Positions 33,632 to 42,023 are shown, counted from the first letter of the stretch. The stretch: DNA of 64,000 bases from Gammaproteobacteria bacterium (GCA_012960755.1 DUAT01000036.1:86477-150476), one strand, 5' to 3'. The notes: generated by a model not told the origin, from the letters alone. Translations and numbers: made by a program.

Positions 33632-34624
33632 ATGAAGCAAATCATCGTCGAAAACCTGAAGAAAACTTTCTACGTCGCGAAACGACAACCGGGGTTCAAA
33701 GGCGCACTGAAAGGTCTTTTCAAACGGGAACACAATCTAATCCGCGCCCTGGACGGTATAAACTTCGAACTCAATGCAGGCGAACTGGTTGGTTATATCG
33801 GCCCTAACGGTGCTGGCAAATCGACCACAGTGAAAGTGCTGTCGGGTATCCTGACCCCCACAAGTGGTCACTGCGAAGTAAACGGCTTGACACCCTGGAG
33901 AGACAGGACCCGGCATGTCGCCAATATTGGTGTTGTGTTTGGTCAGCGGACACAATTATGGTGGGACCTGCCGGTCATAGAATCCTTTGAACTACTGAAG
34001 GATATCTATCGTATTCCAAAAACCAGTTATCAGCGTGATAGCGAAGAACTGATTGAGACCATGGGACTTGCCGGTATGCTGGACACACCAGTGCGGCAAC
34101 TTTCCCTGGGGCAACGAATGAGATGCGATCTTGTCGCTTCGCTATTGCACGCGCCAGGGATCTTATTTCTTGACGAACCCACCATCGGGCTGGATGCCAC
34201 TTCAAAACTGGCGGTGCGAGATTTCGTGAAACGCCTGAACCAGGAACGCAATGTCACAGTGATTCTTACCACCCATGATATGGATGATATTGAGGCGCTG
34301 TGCAACCGCATCATCGTTATCGGTAACGGCACTATTTTGAGTGACGGCAAACTTTCAGAGCTAAGAACCAGGCTACTTGGAGAGAGGCGAATTAAAATCG
34401 ACTTTCAGAAAGATATCGATTTTGAAGACCCGGATGCCAGGGTCATTTCGAAACAGGGATTGGAATATCACCTGGCTTTTGATCCTTCGAAGGTTACCTC
34501 CACTGCTCTTATTGCGCGAATTACCAGTCGGTATGAAGTACTTGATCTTCTGGTAGAGAACCCGCCCATTGAAGAACTGATTGCCCAGCTGTACAAACGC
34601 AACCAGATAGAAAGCGAACAGTGA
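33632..34624 (+). CDS. ABC-2 exporter ATP-binding protein
   Basis: 330 residues. The nucleotide-binding domain has YIGPNGAGKSTTVK (about 55-68), the Q-loop region VVFGQRTQLWWDLP, the signature LSLGQRMRCDLVASLLH and Walker B LFLDEPTIGLD. The FGQRTQLWWDLP motif is typical of ATPases paired with ABC2_membrane_6 (DUF990-like) permeases. The N-terminus has an insert (VAKRQPGFKGALKGLFKRE) before Walker A. ATG 33632 (MKQIIVENL) is the family start; the frame opens upstream at 33509. Its stop overlaps the first permease start by 4 nt. Exports an unknown substrate. Confidence 0.92.
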   Translation: MKQIIVENLKKTFYVAKRQPGFKGALKGLFKREHNLIRALDGINFELNAGELVGYIGPNGAGKSTTVKVLSGILTPTSGHCEVNGLTPWRDRTRHVANIGVVFGQRTQLWWDLPVIESFELLKDIYRIPKTSYQRDSEELIETMGLAGMLDTPVRQLSLGQRMRCDLVASLLHAPGILFLDEPTIGLDATSKLAVRDFVKRLNQERNVTVILTTHDMDDIEALCNRIIVIGNGTILSDGKLSELRTRLLGERRIKIDFQKDIDFEDPDARVISKQGLEYHLAFDPSKVTSTALIARITSRYEVLDLLVENPPIEELIAQLYKRNQIESEQ

Positions 34625-35451
34625 GCCCTAATCCAGGCCGTGCTTACCTGGCGATTATCAGCGCCCGCTATCGAACATTATTGCAATATCGAGCGGCCGC
34701 ATTCGCAGGGTTTGTAACCCAGTTATTCTGGGGAGGCATTCGCATTATGGTGCTTATGGCGTTCTACGCTGTCGGGGCTGATGACCAGCCAATGAGCCTT
34801 GCCCAGGTCATTGCGTATATCTGGCTGGGACAGGCATTACTCGGGATGTTTCCATGGAATGTGGATACCGAGATTGCCGAAATGATCCGTAGCGGCGCGG
34901 TCTCATATGAGCTGGTACGTCCACTTGATCTGTACAACTTCTGGTTCTGCCGAACCATCGCTCTAAGGACGGCGACGACCACATTACGTTGCATTCCCAT
35001 GCTGATTTTCGCCATGATATTGCTGCCCCTGGCTGGATATGAGCAATGGGCACTGCAACTGCCCACTGATCTGCAGGCACTCATCGGTTTTCTGCTATCG
35101 GTGACGTTGGCACTGATGCTGGCCTGCGCCATCACCATGCTAATGCATGTGGTACTCGTCTGGTCCCTTAATGGCGATGGTATTAATCGTATCCTGCCAT
35201 CTTTTATTGCGGTGTTGTCTGGTAATATCCTGCCGTTACCACTGTTCCCGGACTGGCTTCAGCCTTTTCTGGAAATTCAACCGTTCCGGGGGCTCGTTGA
35301 TGTTCCGTTTCGAATCTATTGCGGCAATATAGTTGGGATGGACATCGTCACCGAGTTGTTACAACAGATTATCTGGGCTGCGGTACTGATCTTTTTTGGA
35401 CGCTGGGCACTGGCTCGTATCACTCGAAATCTTTTGGTGCAGGGAGGTTAG
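34621..35451 (+). CDS. ABC-2 exporter permease, first subunit (DUF990-like)
   Basis: 276 residues with about six transmembrane segments. Start is GTG 34621 in a GTGA overlap with the ATPase stop. The N-terminal YLAIISARYRTLLQYRAAAFAG, EMIRSGAVSYELVRPLDLY and GNILPLPLFPDWLQP segments are typical of ABC2_membrane_6 permeases. The RPLDLY loop after SGAVSYEL is the coupling region. It forms the export pore with the second permease. Confidence 0.88.
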   Translation: MSPNPGRAYLAIISARYRTLLQYRAAAFAGFVTQLFWGGIRIMVLMAFYAVGADDQPMSLAQVIAYIWLGQALLGMFPWNVDTEIAEMIRSGAVSYELVRPLDLYNFWFCRTIALRTATTTLRCIPMLIFAMILLPLAGYEQWALQLPTDLQALIGFLLSVTLALMLACAITMLMHVVLVWSLNGDGINRILPSFIAVLSGNILPLPLFPDWLQPFLEIQPFRGLVDVPFRIYCGNIVGMDIVTELLQQIIWAAVLIFFGRWALARITRNLLVQGG

Positions 35452-35452
35452 T

Positions 35453-36256
35453 ATGAATTCCCTGAGTCTTTATGGGCGCTACATCGGAGTATCTTTCCTT
35501 GGCCAGATGCAATACCGAATGTCATTTATGATGAGCGCGGTGGGACAATTATTCGCGACGGTTATCGAAGTAACTGCTATCTGGGCCTTGTTTTCCCGCT
35601 TTGGTAACCTGGAATTCTGGCGTCTGGAAGAAGTCTGCCTTTTCTATGGTGTGGTTAATATCTCCTTTGCTTTTGCTGATGCTATTTCACCGGGATTTGA
35701 CCTTTTTGGTCCACTGTATGTAAAAACCGGCAACTTTGATCGCTTGCTGCTGCGACCACGTGCAATTGTTCTGCAACTACTGGGGCATGAACTTGCACTA
35801 AGAAGAGTAGGCAGGTTGATACAGGGTGTCGCGGTGTTTGCCTGGGGAGCCTACCAGCTAGATCTGAGCTGGAACCTGGGCAATTGTTTGCTGTTGAGTT
35901 TTACTATTGTCGCTGGCGTTGCCATGTTCACCGGGCTGATGGTATTCCAGGCAACCTTGTCAATTTGGACCGTCGAGTCGCTGGAAATAATGAACACTCT
36001 GACCTATGGTGGCGTCCAGACTGCACAGTATCCTTTGGATATCTATGAAAGCTGGTTCCAGAAATTTTTTACCTTCATTGTCCCGTTAGCCTGTATCTCA
36101 TACTTTCCCATTATTGCGTTGATGGATAAGCATGACCCACTGGGTACCAACTTTGTATTCCAGGTGATGGCACCGTTATTCGGGTTCGTGTTTCTCGGGT
36201 TTGCTATATTCTTTTTTCAGTTCGGTGTAAAAAGATATACATCCACAGGTAGTTAG
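35453..36256 (+). CDS. ABC-2 exporter permease, second subunit (DUF990-like)
   Basis: 267 residues, about six transmembrane segments. The segment KTGNFDRLLLRP parallels SGAVSYELVRP of the first permease and confirms the pair as paralogues. ATG 35453 has GGGAGG upstream and begins 1 nt after the preceding stop; the frame opens further upstream inside the first permease. Forms a heterodimeric channel with its neighbour. PhyH follows after 6 nt. Confidence 0.88.
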   Translation: MNSLSLYGRYIGVSFLGQMQYRMSFMMSAVGQLFATVIEVTAIWALFSRFGNLEFWRLEEVCLFYGVVNISFAFADAISPGFDLFGPLYVKTGNFDRLLLRPRAIVLQLLGHELALRRVGRLIQGVAVFAWGAYQLDLSWNLGNCLLLSFTIVAGVAMFTGLMVFQATLSIWTVESLEIMNTLTYGGVQTAQYPLDIYESWFQKFFTFIVPLACISYFPIIALMDKHDPLGTNFVFQVMAPLFGFVFLGFAIFFFQFGVKRYTSTGS

Positions 36257-36262
36257 AGCTTC

Positions 36263-37099
36263 ATGCACGACCAGCAAAACATGGCACAAGTCTTAACGGA
36301 CCACGAAATAGAAATCTTTAAAGACAAGGGCGTCACTCGCTTGAATGGGTTTCTGACCGACGATAAAGTTAAGGCTGGCCAGGCTGCAACGTTCAAAGCC
36401 CTTGAGCGAGCAGGTGTATGGCAAAACGAAGACTGGCAACTAGATCACCTTGAGAAGTCAACTGCGGTAAACGCCGGGGCGAATCTAGTCAGGGGTCTTA
36501 AAAAGTCTGAGGCGCTTGCGGATATGATAACCAGAAATTTGCGGGATGCCGTGAACCAGCTTCTGGATGGCAACCCGTTTACAACCCTGACAAACAATCC
36601 CCAGGTTCTGTTCACGCTGCCAAACGCATCAAGGTGGACAGTGCCTTACCAGATATGGCATCTCGATATACCCAGGTTGCCGCTTGGAAAATCCGTTGGG
36701 ATACAGATGTTCACCTTTCTGAACAGTGTCAGCCCGGGAGGAGGCGGGACGTTGATCGTGGCGGGCTCACATCAGCTGCTCAATAACGGAAAATTTATCC
36801 GCTCCAGGCAGGTTAAGAAACGACTGAAAAAGCACCCTTATTTTCGCGATCTGATGTCGAAAGACTTTCCACAACGAGGAGAATTCCTGAAGAAAACAGG
36901 CCAGGTTGGCGATGTGGAACTTCAGGTAGCTGAGTTATGGGGAGACCCAGGAGATATCTATCTGGTGGACATGAGAATGTTGCATACTCTGGCACCCAAC
37001 GCATCCAACATACCCAGAATAATGCTGACCCAGCGATTTATTCGCGAAGATTCGATAAAAGAACTCTATGGTGGTTCCGGATCAAAAGCTGCGCATTAG
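36263..37099 (+). CDS. Phytanoyl-CoA dioxygenase (PhyH) family protein
   Basis: 278 residues with a 2-oxoglutarate/Fe(II) dioxygenase core. The iron-binding HxD is in QIWHLDIPRLP (about 133), the distal His in MRMLHTLAPNAS (about 239) and the 2-oxoglutarate Arg in IPRIMLTQRF. GGGGTLIVAGSHQLL is also typical. It hydroxylates an unknown small molecule or lipid-like substrate. It lies 6 nt after the second permease, so it may modify the exported compound. Confidence 0.85.
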   Translation: MHDQQNMAQVLTDHEIEIFKDKGVTRLNGFLTDDKVKAGQAATFKALERAGVWQNEDWQLDHLEKSTAVNAGANLVRGLKKSEALADMITRNLRDAVNQLLDGNPFTTLTNNPQVLFTLPNASRWTVPYQIWHLDIPRLPLGKSVGIQMFTFLNSVSPGGGGTLIVAGSHQLLNNGKFIRSRQVKKRLKKHPYFRDLMSKDFPQRGEFLKKTGQVGDVELQVAELWGDPGDIYLVDMRMLHTLAPNASNIPRIMLTQRFIREDSIKELYGGSGSKAAH

Positions 37100-37286
37100 C
37101 CGTCATTTTTTACCATCGTTCCCCGTGTCTGACCCGTTGTGTCCCCCTCTGCCCTTATGTGTCAGCGCGGGCTCGTCATCTTTTGTCAACAAACGTCACC
37201 TTTGTGCTCCGGGGCAACAAACATCGGCACCATGAAAACCTGACTATTTTATATAATTCAAAGACATACGATGGATTTGGTTAGCC

Positions 37287-37302
37287 TGGCACGGCTTATG
37301 CT
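37287..37302 (+). promoter_or_regulatory. Candidate sigma-54 promoter
   Basis: TGGCACG followed after 4 nt by ATGCT matches the -24/-12 consensus (TGGCACG, N4, TTGCW) with one mismatch. The GG and GC dinucleotides are spaced exactly as required. Start of transcription would be near 37313, about 40 nt before the ATG of the small gene at 37354. An AT-rich stretch suitable for IHF lies at about 37238-37262. Confidence 0.55.
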
Positions 37303-37353
37303 GCTCTTTATGGCAAGTGCTTAATCAGATGTTTCCCCAGCGATGGAGTTGGT

Positions 37354-37662
37354 ATGGATAATCGAACACTGACGTCAGAAAATCTAGACTTTGTCGGTAC
37401 TAGCGGCATCAGCCAGAACAACAGGTCATCAGGTTTAAGACCTGCTTTTCTTGACCTGAATACCGGTCGAATCGAAATCGCTCGGTTAGCCAATGGTCAG
37501 TCAGCTCCTGTGCATATCATCAACTGGCTGCCGGACGAGTGGGCAAACTCCTACAAAGAGAACGGCACCATCGACAGTCTTATCGATGGGGTGATAGCGG
37601 GATTTGTCAGCGGTAACGTGTTCTACACGAGAGAGGAAGCAGCAAACCTCGTAGCCTGCTGA
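37354..37662 (+). CDS. Hypothetical small protein, probably sigma-54 dependent
   Basis: 102 residues with no signal peptide or membrane segment. The core (RPAFLDLNTGRIEIARLANG, then APVHIINWLPDEW) looks like a compact beta-hairpin domain ending in a helix (EEAANLVAC). No family recognised. GGAG lies 5 nt before the ATG, and a sigma-54-like promoter sits about 50 nt upstream. That suggests control by nitrogen, motility or stress enhancer-binding proteins. Convergent with the VCBS-repeat gene. Confidence 0.65.
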   Translation: MDNRTLTSENLDFVGTSGISQNNRSSGLRPAFLDLNTGRIEIARLANGQSAPVHIINWLPDEWANSYKENGTIDSLIDGVIAGFVSGNVFYTREEAANLVAC

Positions 37663-37680
37663 AAAAGCCCCTACAGGGTG

Positions 37681-39126
37681 TCAAGGTAAACCCAACTGGA
37701 GACTGTCAACCTTTCTGGCCTGACTAAACACCACCCGGGGCTCATCGGTTCGAACCTGCTCCAGCCAAAACACGCCATCATAGGGTTCGCTATTGCCGCG
37801 AGTACCCAACACATCAAGGTCACCATCACCATCCAGATCCCGAAACATCCATTTATCATACATACCCCGCTTGCGCCGTGAAATATCATGCCGGGGCCAG
37901 TCTGACAACACTTTGCTACCGGGGTTCTCAAACCATGCAATTCGACCCACCGGGTTTTCTGCGGTTATTAATGGGTCGTCACGATCACGGGGTCCGCGGC
38001 TGTATGAGCCGGTGAATATATCCAGATCCCCATCGTTATCGATATCTCCAAGACGCACACTCACTAGTTGGTCTGGTGCAGCATGACCTATAGAGTAAAA
38101 GCTCCAGTCATTCTTCTTATCTTCTGGCTGGATTAACAGCACGACCCAGCCTGGCCAGGCAGTTGAAATGATATCTGTCCTGCCATCACCGTTCATGTCT
38201 GTATAGTCCATATTAAAACCGGTGATAGATAACTCATCCGGGGCATCCGGCAGATTAATTCTGTGTTCCACAAATTCCAGTTGACCCCTGTTTTCAAACC
38301 ACAGGATTCGACGCTCGGCACGTGAACCGGCTACGATATCCAAATCGCCATCACCATCAAGATCAATGGGTTCAGAATTAATAGGAATCCTGACTCTGCC
38401 CAGGACTTTCTCCTTCCATTGTTTTCCGTCTAATGGATTGTCTGGTGGTAAATACAACGAGATGTTGTTCAGGGGGGCTTTCTCAAGTGCAGGGTTTTGC
38501 CCGCCCTTGTTAGCGGCAGAAATTTCAGGAGTACCATCATTGTCAAAATCAGCCAGGAATGCGCGAATGTAGGAGCCACGATCCCTGCTCACGTCAAGGA
38601 TCGCCCGGGGCCAGACAACCAGCCGACTGTTCTTGCCGGGATTCTGGAAATAGATAAGATGGGCCAGTTCACAAGCCACTACCACATCGACAAACCCGTC
38701 CCCATTGACGTCCGCCAGAGCCACATCCTCCGCGGCGGCTGCTTCCTCACCGGTTGCCAGGGTCGTAAGATGCCATTTTGTTGCATCACCCGTACCCCAC
38801 GCGATTCGTACATGACCAATCGGCTTGCCGTCATAAACGGTGTCTGACTCATGCACAGAAACGATGTCCTCAAAACCATCCAGATCCAGGTCTGCCATTG
38901 ACAAGCCATCACTGCCACTGAGATCACTCACCCCCAGGGTTGGATCATCGATGATATGTTCATTCCAGGAAATGTATTGACCATTGCTGGCTTGTACAGT
39001 GCCCAGCGTCGCCGATACAGCCGCACAGGACCCACAAGCGTCAGCATAAACCAGGTATGCAGAACCAACAGTCACAGCAACAAGAATCTTTGTCGCCGTT
39101 AGGGAATTCAGGACCTTGGGTCCCAT
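37681..39126 (-). CDS. FG-GAP/VCBS repeat protein, secreted
   Basis: About 481 residues. The N-terminus has a hydrophobic segment (LTATKILVAVTVGSAYLVYA) that acts as signal or anchor. The rest is a beta-propeller with at least seven calcium-binding D-x-[DN]-x-DG loops: DLDLDGFED, DVNGDGFVD, DFDNDGTPE, DLDGDGDLD, DMNGDGRTD, DIDNDGDLD and a second DLDGDGDLD. Propellers of this type are extracellular or envelope proteins that bind ligands. ATG 39126 was chosen because it follows the RidA stop; the frame opens inside ridA at 39213. Function unknown. Confidence 0.82.
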   Translation of the reverse strand: MGPKVLNSLTATKILVAVTVGSAYLVYADACGSCAAVSATLGTVQASNGQYISWNEHIIDDPTLGVSDLSGSDGLSMADLDLDGFEDIVSVHESDTVYDGKPIGHVRIAWGTGDATKWHLTTLATGEEAAAAEDVALADVNGDGFVDVVVACELAHLIYFQNPGKNSRLVVWPRAILDVSRDRGSYIRAFLADFDNDGTPEISAANKGGQNPALEKAPLNNISLYLPPDNPLDGKQWKEKVLGRVRIPINSEPIDLDGDGDLDIVAGSRAERRILWFENRGQLEFVEHRINLPDAPDELSITGFNMDYTDMNGDGRTDIISTAWPGWVVLLIQPEDKKNDWSFYSIGHAAPDQLVSVRLGDIDNDGDLDIFTGSYSRGPRDRDDPLITAENPVGRIAWFENPGSKVLSDWPRHDISRRKRGMYDKWMFRDLDGDGDLDVLGTRGNSEPYDGVFWLEQVRTDEPRVVFSQARKVDSLQLGLP

Positions 39127-39142
39127 GTTCTGATCAAGTGCT

Positions 39143-39535
39143 CTAATCAAGCAGACGCGCGACCACCTTAATTTCCACATGTGCACCGGGTGCCGCCAGT
39201 TCTGTGATGCCAATGGCGGTCCAGGCAGGCCATGGTTCTTGCAGGAATTCGTCCCTGACCGCCATGAAATCAGTCATATGCGTCTGCAGACCCACATGAT
39301 AGCTGGTCAATTCAACAATATGGGCAAGATCTGATCCTGCTTCTGCGAGCAAAGCATCTATTTTTCGCCAGGCATTCCTGAATTCTTCAGTCACATCCTC
39401 AGGCAGTTTCCCTTTCGCATCCTGGCCAATTACTCCGGAGCAGAAAACATGGCCATGACTTTTGCTCCCTTCTGCAAAGTGAAATCTGTCATACATAAAC
39501 TTACCGGACTCGGTCACTACTCGCTCTATGCTCAT
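39143..39535 (-). CDS. RidA/YjgF family protein
   Basis: 130 residues, typical RidA length. Features: FCSGVIGQDAKGKLPEDVTE, the helix AWRKIDALLAEAGSDLAHIVELTSYHV, and the C-terminal PAWTAIGITELAAPGAHVEIKVVA. The last segment has Thr/Glu where canonical RidA has the Arg that binds 2-imino acids (R-x-x-V), so it may belong to a non-deaminase subgroup (Rid4-7 type). ATG 39535 has GGGAA upstream. Likely co-transcribed with the VCBS gene. Confidence 0.85.
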   Translation of the reverse strand: MSIERVVTESGKFMYDRFHFAEGSKSHGHVFCSGVIGQDAKGKLPEDVTEEFRNAWRKIDALLAEAGSDLAHIVELTSYHVGLQTHMTDFMAVRDEFLQEPWPAWTAIGITELAAPGAHVEIKVVARLLD

Positions 39536-39667
39536 CACTGGTTCCCATGTGGATTGTTGGAGTTTATCAGTCTGATGAAGAGCATACCCTTCGTCAATAC
39601 TCTGGCGAATGACTGCGGGACTTTTTGTCGTTAGGATAGCTCTTTTTAATTTTCAACAAGTTGTATT

Positions 39668-40012
39668 ATGTCGAACACTGTTTCCAAAAATTTTTATGTC
39701 GTTGCCGCAACCTCAGAACTGTCAGAAGGCCAACAACTCTATGTTGAGCTGGATGGAGAAGAAATTCTACTTTGTAAACACAAAGACGAATATTTTGCCG
39801 TGGCCTATTACTGCAGTCATGCCGAGTTTGCACTGGAAGGTGGCATGATTCGAAATGGCTGTATCACCTGCCCTTATCACGGTGCCGAGTTCGACCTTGG
39901 GGATGGTTCTGTACAGGCCCCCCCTGCATTCGACCCCATCAAGACATACCCGGTGAAGATTGAGGATGATTCCGTCTCAATATGTGCGACCCCTAACGCC
40001 TTATCAGCCTAG
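39668..40012 (+). CDS. Rieske-type [2Fe-2S] ferredoxin
   Basis: 114 residues forming a single Rieske domain. Ligands are in YCSHAEFAL (Cys-x-His) and CITCPYHGAEF (Cys-x-x-His). Such small Rieske ferredoxins feed electrons to ring-hydroxylating or other oxygenases, or are the small subunit of nitrite reductase-like enzymes. It converges with the questin-oxidase-like gene. No obvious terminal oxygenase is adjacent, so the partner is unknown. Confidence 0.9.
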   Translation: MSNTVSKNFYVVAATSELSEGQQLYVELDGEEILLCKHKDEYFAVAYYCSHAEFALEGGMIRNGCITCPYHGAEFDLGDGSVQAPPAFDPIKTYPVKIEDDSVSICATPNALSA

Positions 40013-40026
40013 CAGACCGCAAGACC

Positions 40027-40980
40027 TCAGGCAGGAATCTGTACCCATGATGCCAGCAACCCTCGTTCCCTGAACCCCTCGAATTCCTCCATGTACCTGT
40101 TGTCCCTATATTCCCGATACTCGACGGCACAGGTATATGCGTATTTATAGGCGTGCTCACGATCAATATATTCGGGAACAGGCAACGGTTTCGCCCGATC
40201 AAATGCAGGGCTTCCTACCACCATGTGGGCAGCCAGCAAACTGCCCGTCAGGGCAGACAGGACCTCGGTTTCATCAATCAGCCCGGCGATCTTTCGCGCT
40301 GCCAGGGTCGCCGTAACCATATGCAGAGCGAAGAAGTTTCTCGTGCTGCGGTAAATATCCAACGACAAGGCAGCGCACTCCTGAAAACTTCCCGCTATGC
40401 CTGCGGGGTAAGCTTTATTGGCGATAAGTTGTCTTAGTCCTGCAGCAAACCTTGCGTCCGGAAACCCGATTGGTCCTGATTCGACCTGGTGTTGCAATTC
40501 ATCTTTCAGGCTAACAACCCGATCCGTGTCAGTCCTGACGTCTCGGTGGGACACAATCCAGTAAGCCAGGGCATTGGCCACTTCACCATCGTGCTTCACA
40601 TCAATAGCATAAGCCAGCCTGATCAGGGGGTGAAATGCATCGAACGCCAGACTACCGATGTACCCAGGCAGGTATTCCGCAATCGCTGCCTGGATACCTT
40701 TACGCTGCACTTCTTCCAACATATAGGCACGAAGTGCCGAATATTCTCCCATTCGGCCAACTGTTGTCTTCCAGTCTTTCGTTGCCGTCGCAACTTCGAT
40801 GGGACGTAAAATCTTCGAATAGTCATCCCGATAGACTAACAGCGACGAGTCGCTTGCGCCGAGGCCCGCCATGGCACACAGCGTCATGGGCAGGTGATCA
40901 CTATTCATTGAAGGAAGGTAGTGAGGATCAAATTCGAGACCCTGGTCAAGCAACTGATTCAGCGTTTCACTGGAAGTCAT
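40027..40980 (-). CDS. Questin oxidase family protein (DUF4243-like)
   Basis: 317 residues, mostly helical. The N-terminal DPHYLPSMNSDHLPMTLCAM agrees with the N-H-x-P-M motif of questin oxidase-like proteins, and the later conserved blocks GYIGSLAFDAFHPLIRLAYA and FFALHMVTATLAARKI carry family histidines. Fungal relatives carry out Baeyer-Villiger-type ring cleavage of polyketides; bacterial functions are undefined. The adjacent Rieske ferredoxin is convergent. The family assignment is good, the reaction unknown. Confidence 0.78.
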   Translation of the reverse strand: MTSSETLNQLLDQGLEFDPHYLPSMNSDHLPMTLCAMAGLGASDSSLLVYRDDYSKILRPIEVATATKDWKTTVGRMGEYSALRAYMLEEVQRKGIQAAIAEYLPGYIGSLAFDAFHPLIRLAYAIDVKHDGEVANALAYWIVSHRDVRTDTDRVVSLKDELQHQVESGPIGFPDARFAAGLRQLIANKAYPAGIAGSFQECAALSLDIYRSTRNFFALHMVTATLAARKIAGLIDETEVLSALTGSLLAAHMVVGSPAFDRAKPLPVPEYIDREHAYKYAYTCAVEYREYRDNRYMEEFEGFRERGLLASWVQIPA

Positions 40981-41106
40981 CTCGGCGCATTTCCTGACTG
41001 CTTATCACGAACGGAACAGGTCACTAAAATAGCGTATCTTTTTTATATAGTAAATAAATTGCTTTACTTATTTGACAGACTTTAATAAAGGCGTAAGGTG
41101 GGTGAT

Positions 41107-41156
41107 GTTCCTGGCTAAGCCGGAACCCTAATCCGTTGGAGGCTGATGCCCCAACG
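41107..41156 (+). promoter_or_regulatory. Twin hairpins in the leader of the Spy-like gene
   Basis: Two stem-loops of the same design lie in tandem. Hairpin 1 (41107-41126) is GTTCC, bulged T, GGC, loop TAA, GCC, GGAAC. Hairpin 2 (41134-41156) is CGTTGG, bulged A, GGC, loop TGAT, GCC, CCAACG. Each has an outer stem, one bulged base on the 5' side and an inner GGC/GCC stem. The ribosome site of the gene (GGAGG near 41178) lies just downstream. No known riboswitch class fits. Confidence 0.6.
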
Positions 41157-41189
41157 AAAATAAACCCCAATTTATTGGAGGATCTCATT

Positions 41190-41633
41190 ATGAGACGTCA
41201 CAAAGTCTATTGTTGGCCTTGGCAGGAAGCTTATGCAGGCCACTCATCATCACACCAAACCTACGAATCACGCTGGCATTCCCATCGTGGGTCCAACTTT
41301 GGTGTGCGTCGCCCGTTGCGACATCTCACCCATCGGCTTGACCTCGACGATTCCCAGGTACGTCGCCTGGCTTCGGTCCTTAATCAGCTAAAAACTGAGA
41401 GGGAACAGGCCAGCCTTGATGAAAAGCGCAGCACTGCAGCGATCGCTGAGCTATTGTCCGGGGGAACGCCAACCCTTGAGGAATGTCGCGCAACCCTGGC
41501 AAGCCGTCTGGAGACTGCAAAAAATCTCAACGAAGAGACTGCCAAGGCGATAGTAGCCATCAGCGATCTACTCGATGACGATCAGCGAATAGAGTTTACC
41601 AACCTGCTGCTAACCGGTGGTTTTGCACTCTAG
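41190..41633 (+). CDS. Spy/CpxP (LTXXQ)-like helical protein without signal peptide
   Basis: 147 residues. The N-terminal 45 residues are rich in His, Trp, Tyr and Arg (RRHKVYCWPWQEAYAGHSSS). The remainder forms helices matching the LTXXQ/periplasmic heavy-metal-sensor pattern: LDLDDSQVRRLASVLNQLK, then a second helical hairpin with LDDDQRIEFTNLL. Unlike Spy, CpxP and ZraP it has no signal peptide, so it would be cytosolic. The aromatic/His N-terminus could bind metal or membrane. ATG 41190 has GGAGG 8 nt upstream. A strong terminator follows. Confidence 0.72.
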   Translation: MRRHKVYCWPWQEAYAGHSSSHQTYESRWHSHRGSNFGVRRPLRHLTHRLDLDDSQVRRLASVLNQLKTEREQASLDEKRSTAAIAELLSGGTPTLEECRATLASRLETAKNLNEETAKAIVAISDLLDDDQRIEFTNLLLTGGFAL

Positions 41634-41658
41634 GTAAGCTCTGGTTTCCGACTCAAAC

Positions 41659-41699
41659 AGCCAGTTAACAGGCGTTAACTGGCTTTTCTTGTTTTTTTG
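41659..41699 (+). terminator. Rho-independent terminator of the Spy-like gene
   Basis: An 11-bp perfect stem (AGCCAGTTAAC/GTTAACTGGCT) with a 4-nt loop is followed by TTTCTTGTTTTTTT. It ends 50-60 nt after the stop of the Spy-like gene. Confidence 0.92.
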
Positions 41700-41771
41700 T
41701 GAATTTCATCACGCTTCTGTGGTCTGAATTAGCATCTAATGCAACCAATTCGAAACAGGGGAGCAGTTTCA

Positions 41772-42023
41772 GTGGCAATTCACAGACTTGAGGTTTACCT
41801 GGACTCTTACAACAATGAGCCATTTATCAAAGATTTTGAAGACGCTATTTCATTAAGCACAATAAGCACAATGGACGAGCAAAAACTGGAAGAGTGGATC
41901 AGCCATGAATCCGGACAACCCGTAGACATCAAAAAACACCTGAAAATCGAAGATGTTCGACGCCGCCATTCGTCACTCAAGCAGTACAAAGCGACCTGCC
42001 TGCGGGTCAAATTTGTTCCGTAA
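41772..42023 (+). CDS. Hypothetical small protein
   Basis: 83 residues from GTG 41772 (94 from ATG 41739). I prefer the GTG because GGGGAG lies 9 nt before it and none precedes the ATG. Two beta strands (HRLEVYLDSYNNEPFIK and YKATCLRVKFVP) flank a charged helical middle (TMDEQKLEEWISHESG). Highly charged, soluble, no recognised family. It lies alone between the Spy-like terminator and a 265-nt region with no further gene. Confidence 0.5.
   Translation: MAIHRLEVYLDSYNNEPFIKDFEDAISLSTISTMDEQKLEEWISHESGQPVDIKKHLKIEDVRRRHSSLKQYKATCLRVKFVP

Noticed and set aside
41101..41160. Resemblance of GGTGATG...GGCTGATGCC in the Spy-like leader to the fluoride riboswitch
   Set aside because: The required first stem (GGxG pairing with CxCC) and the pseudoknot pairing are absent; the two simple hairpins explain the sequence better.
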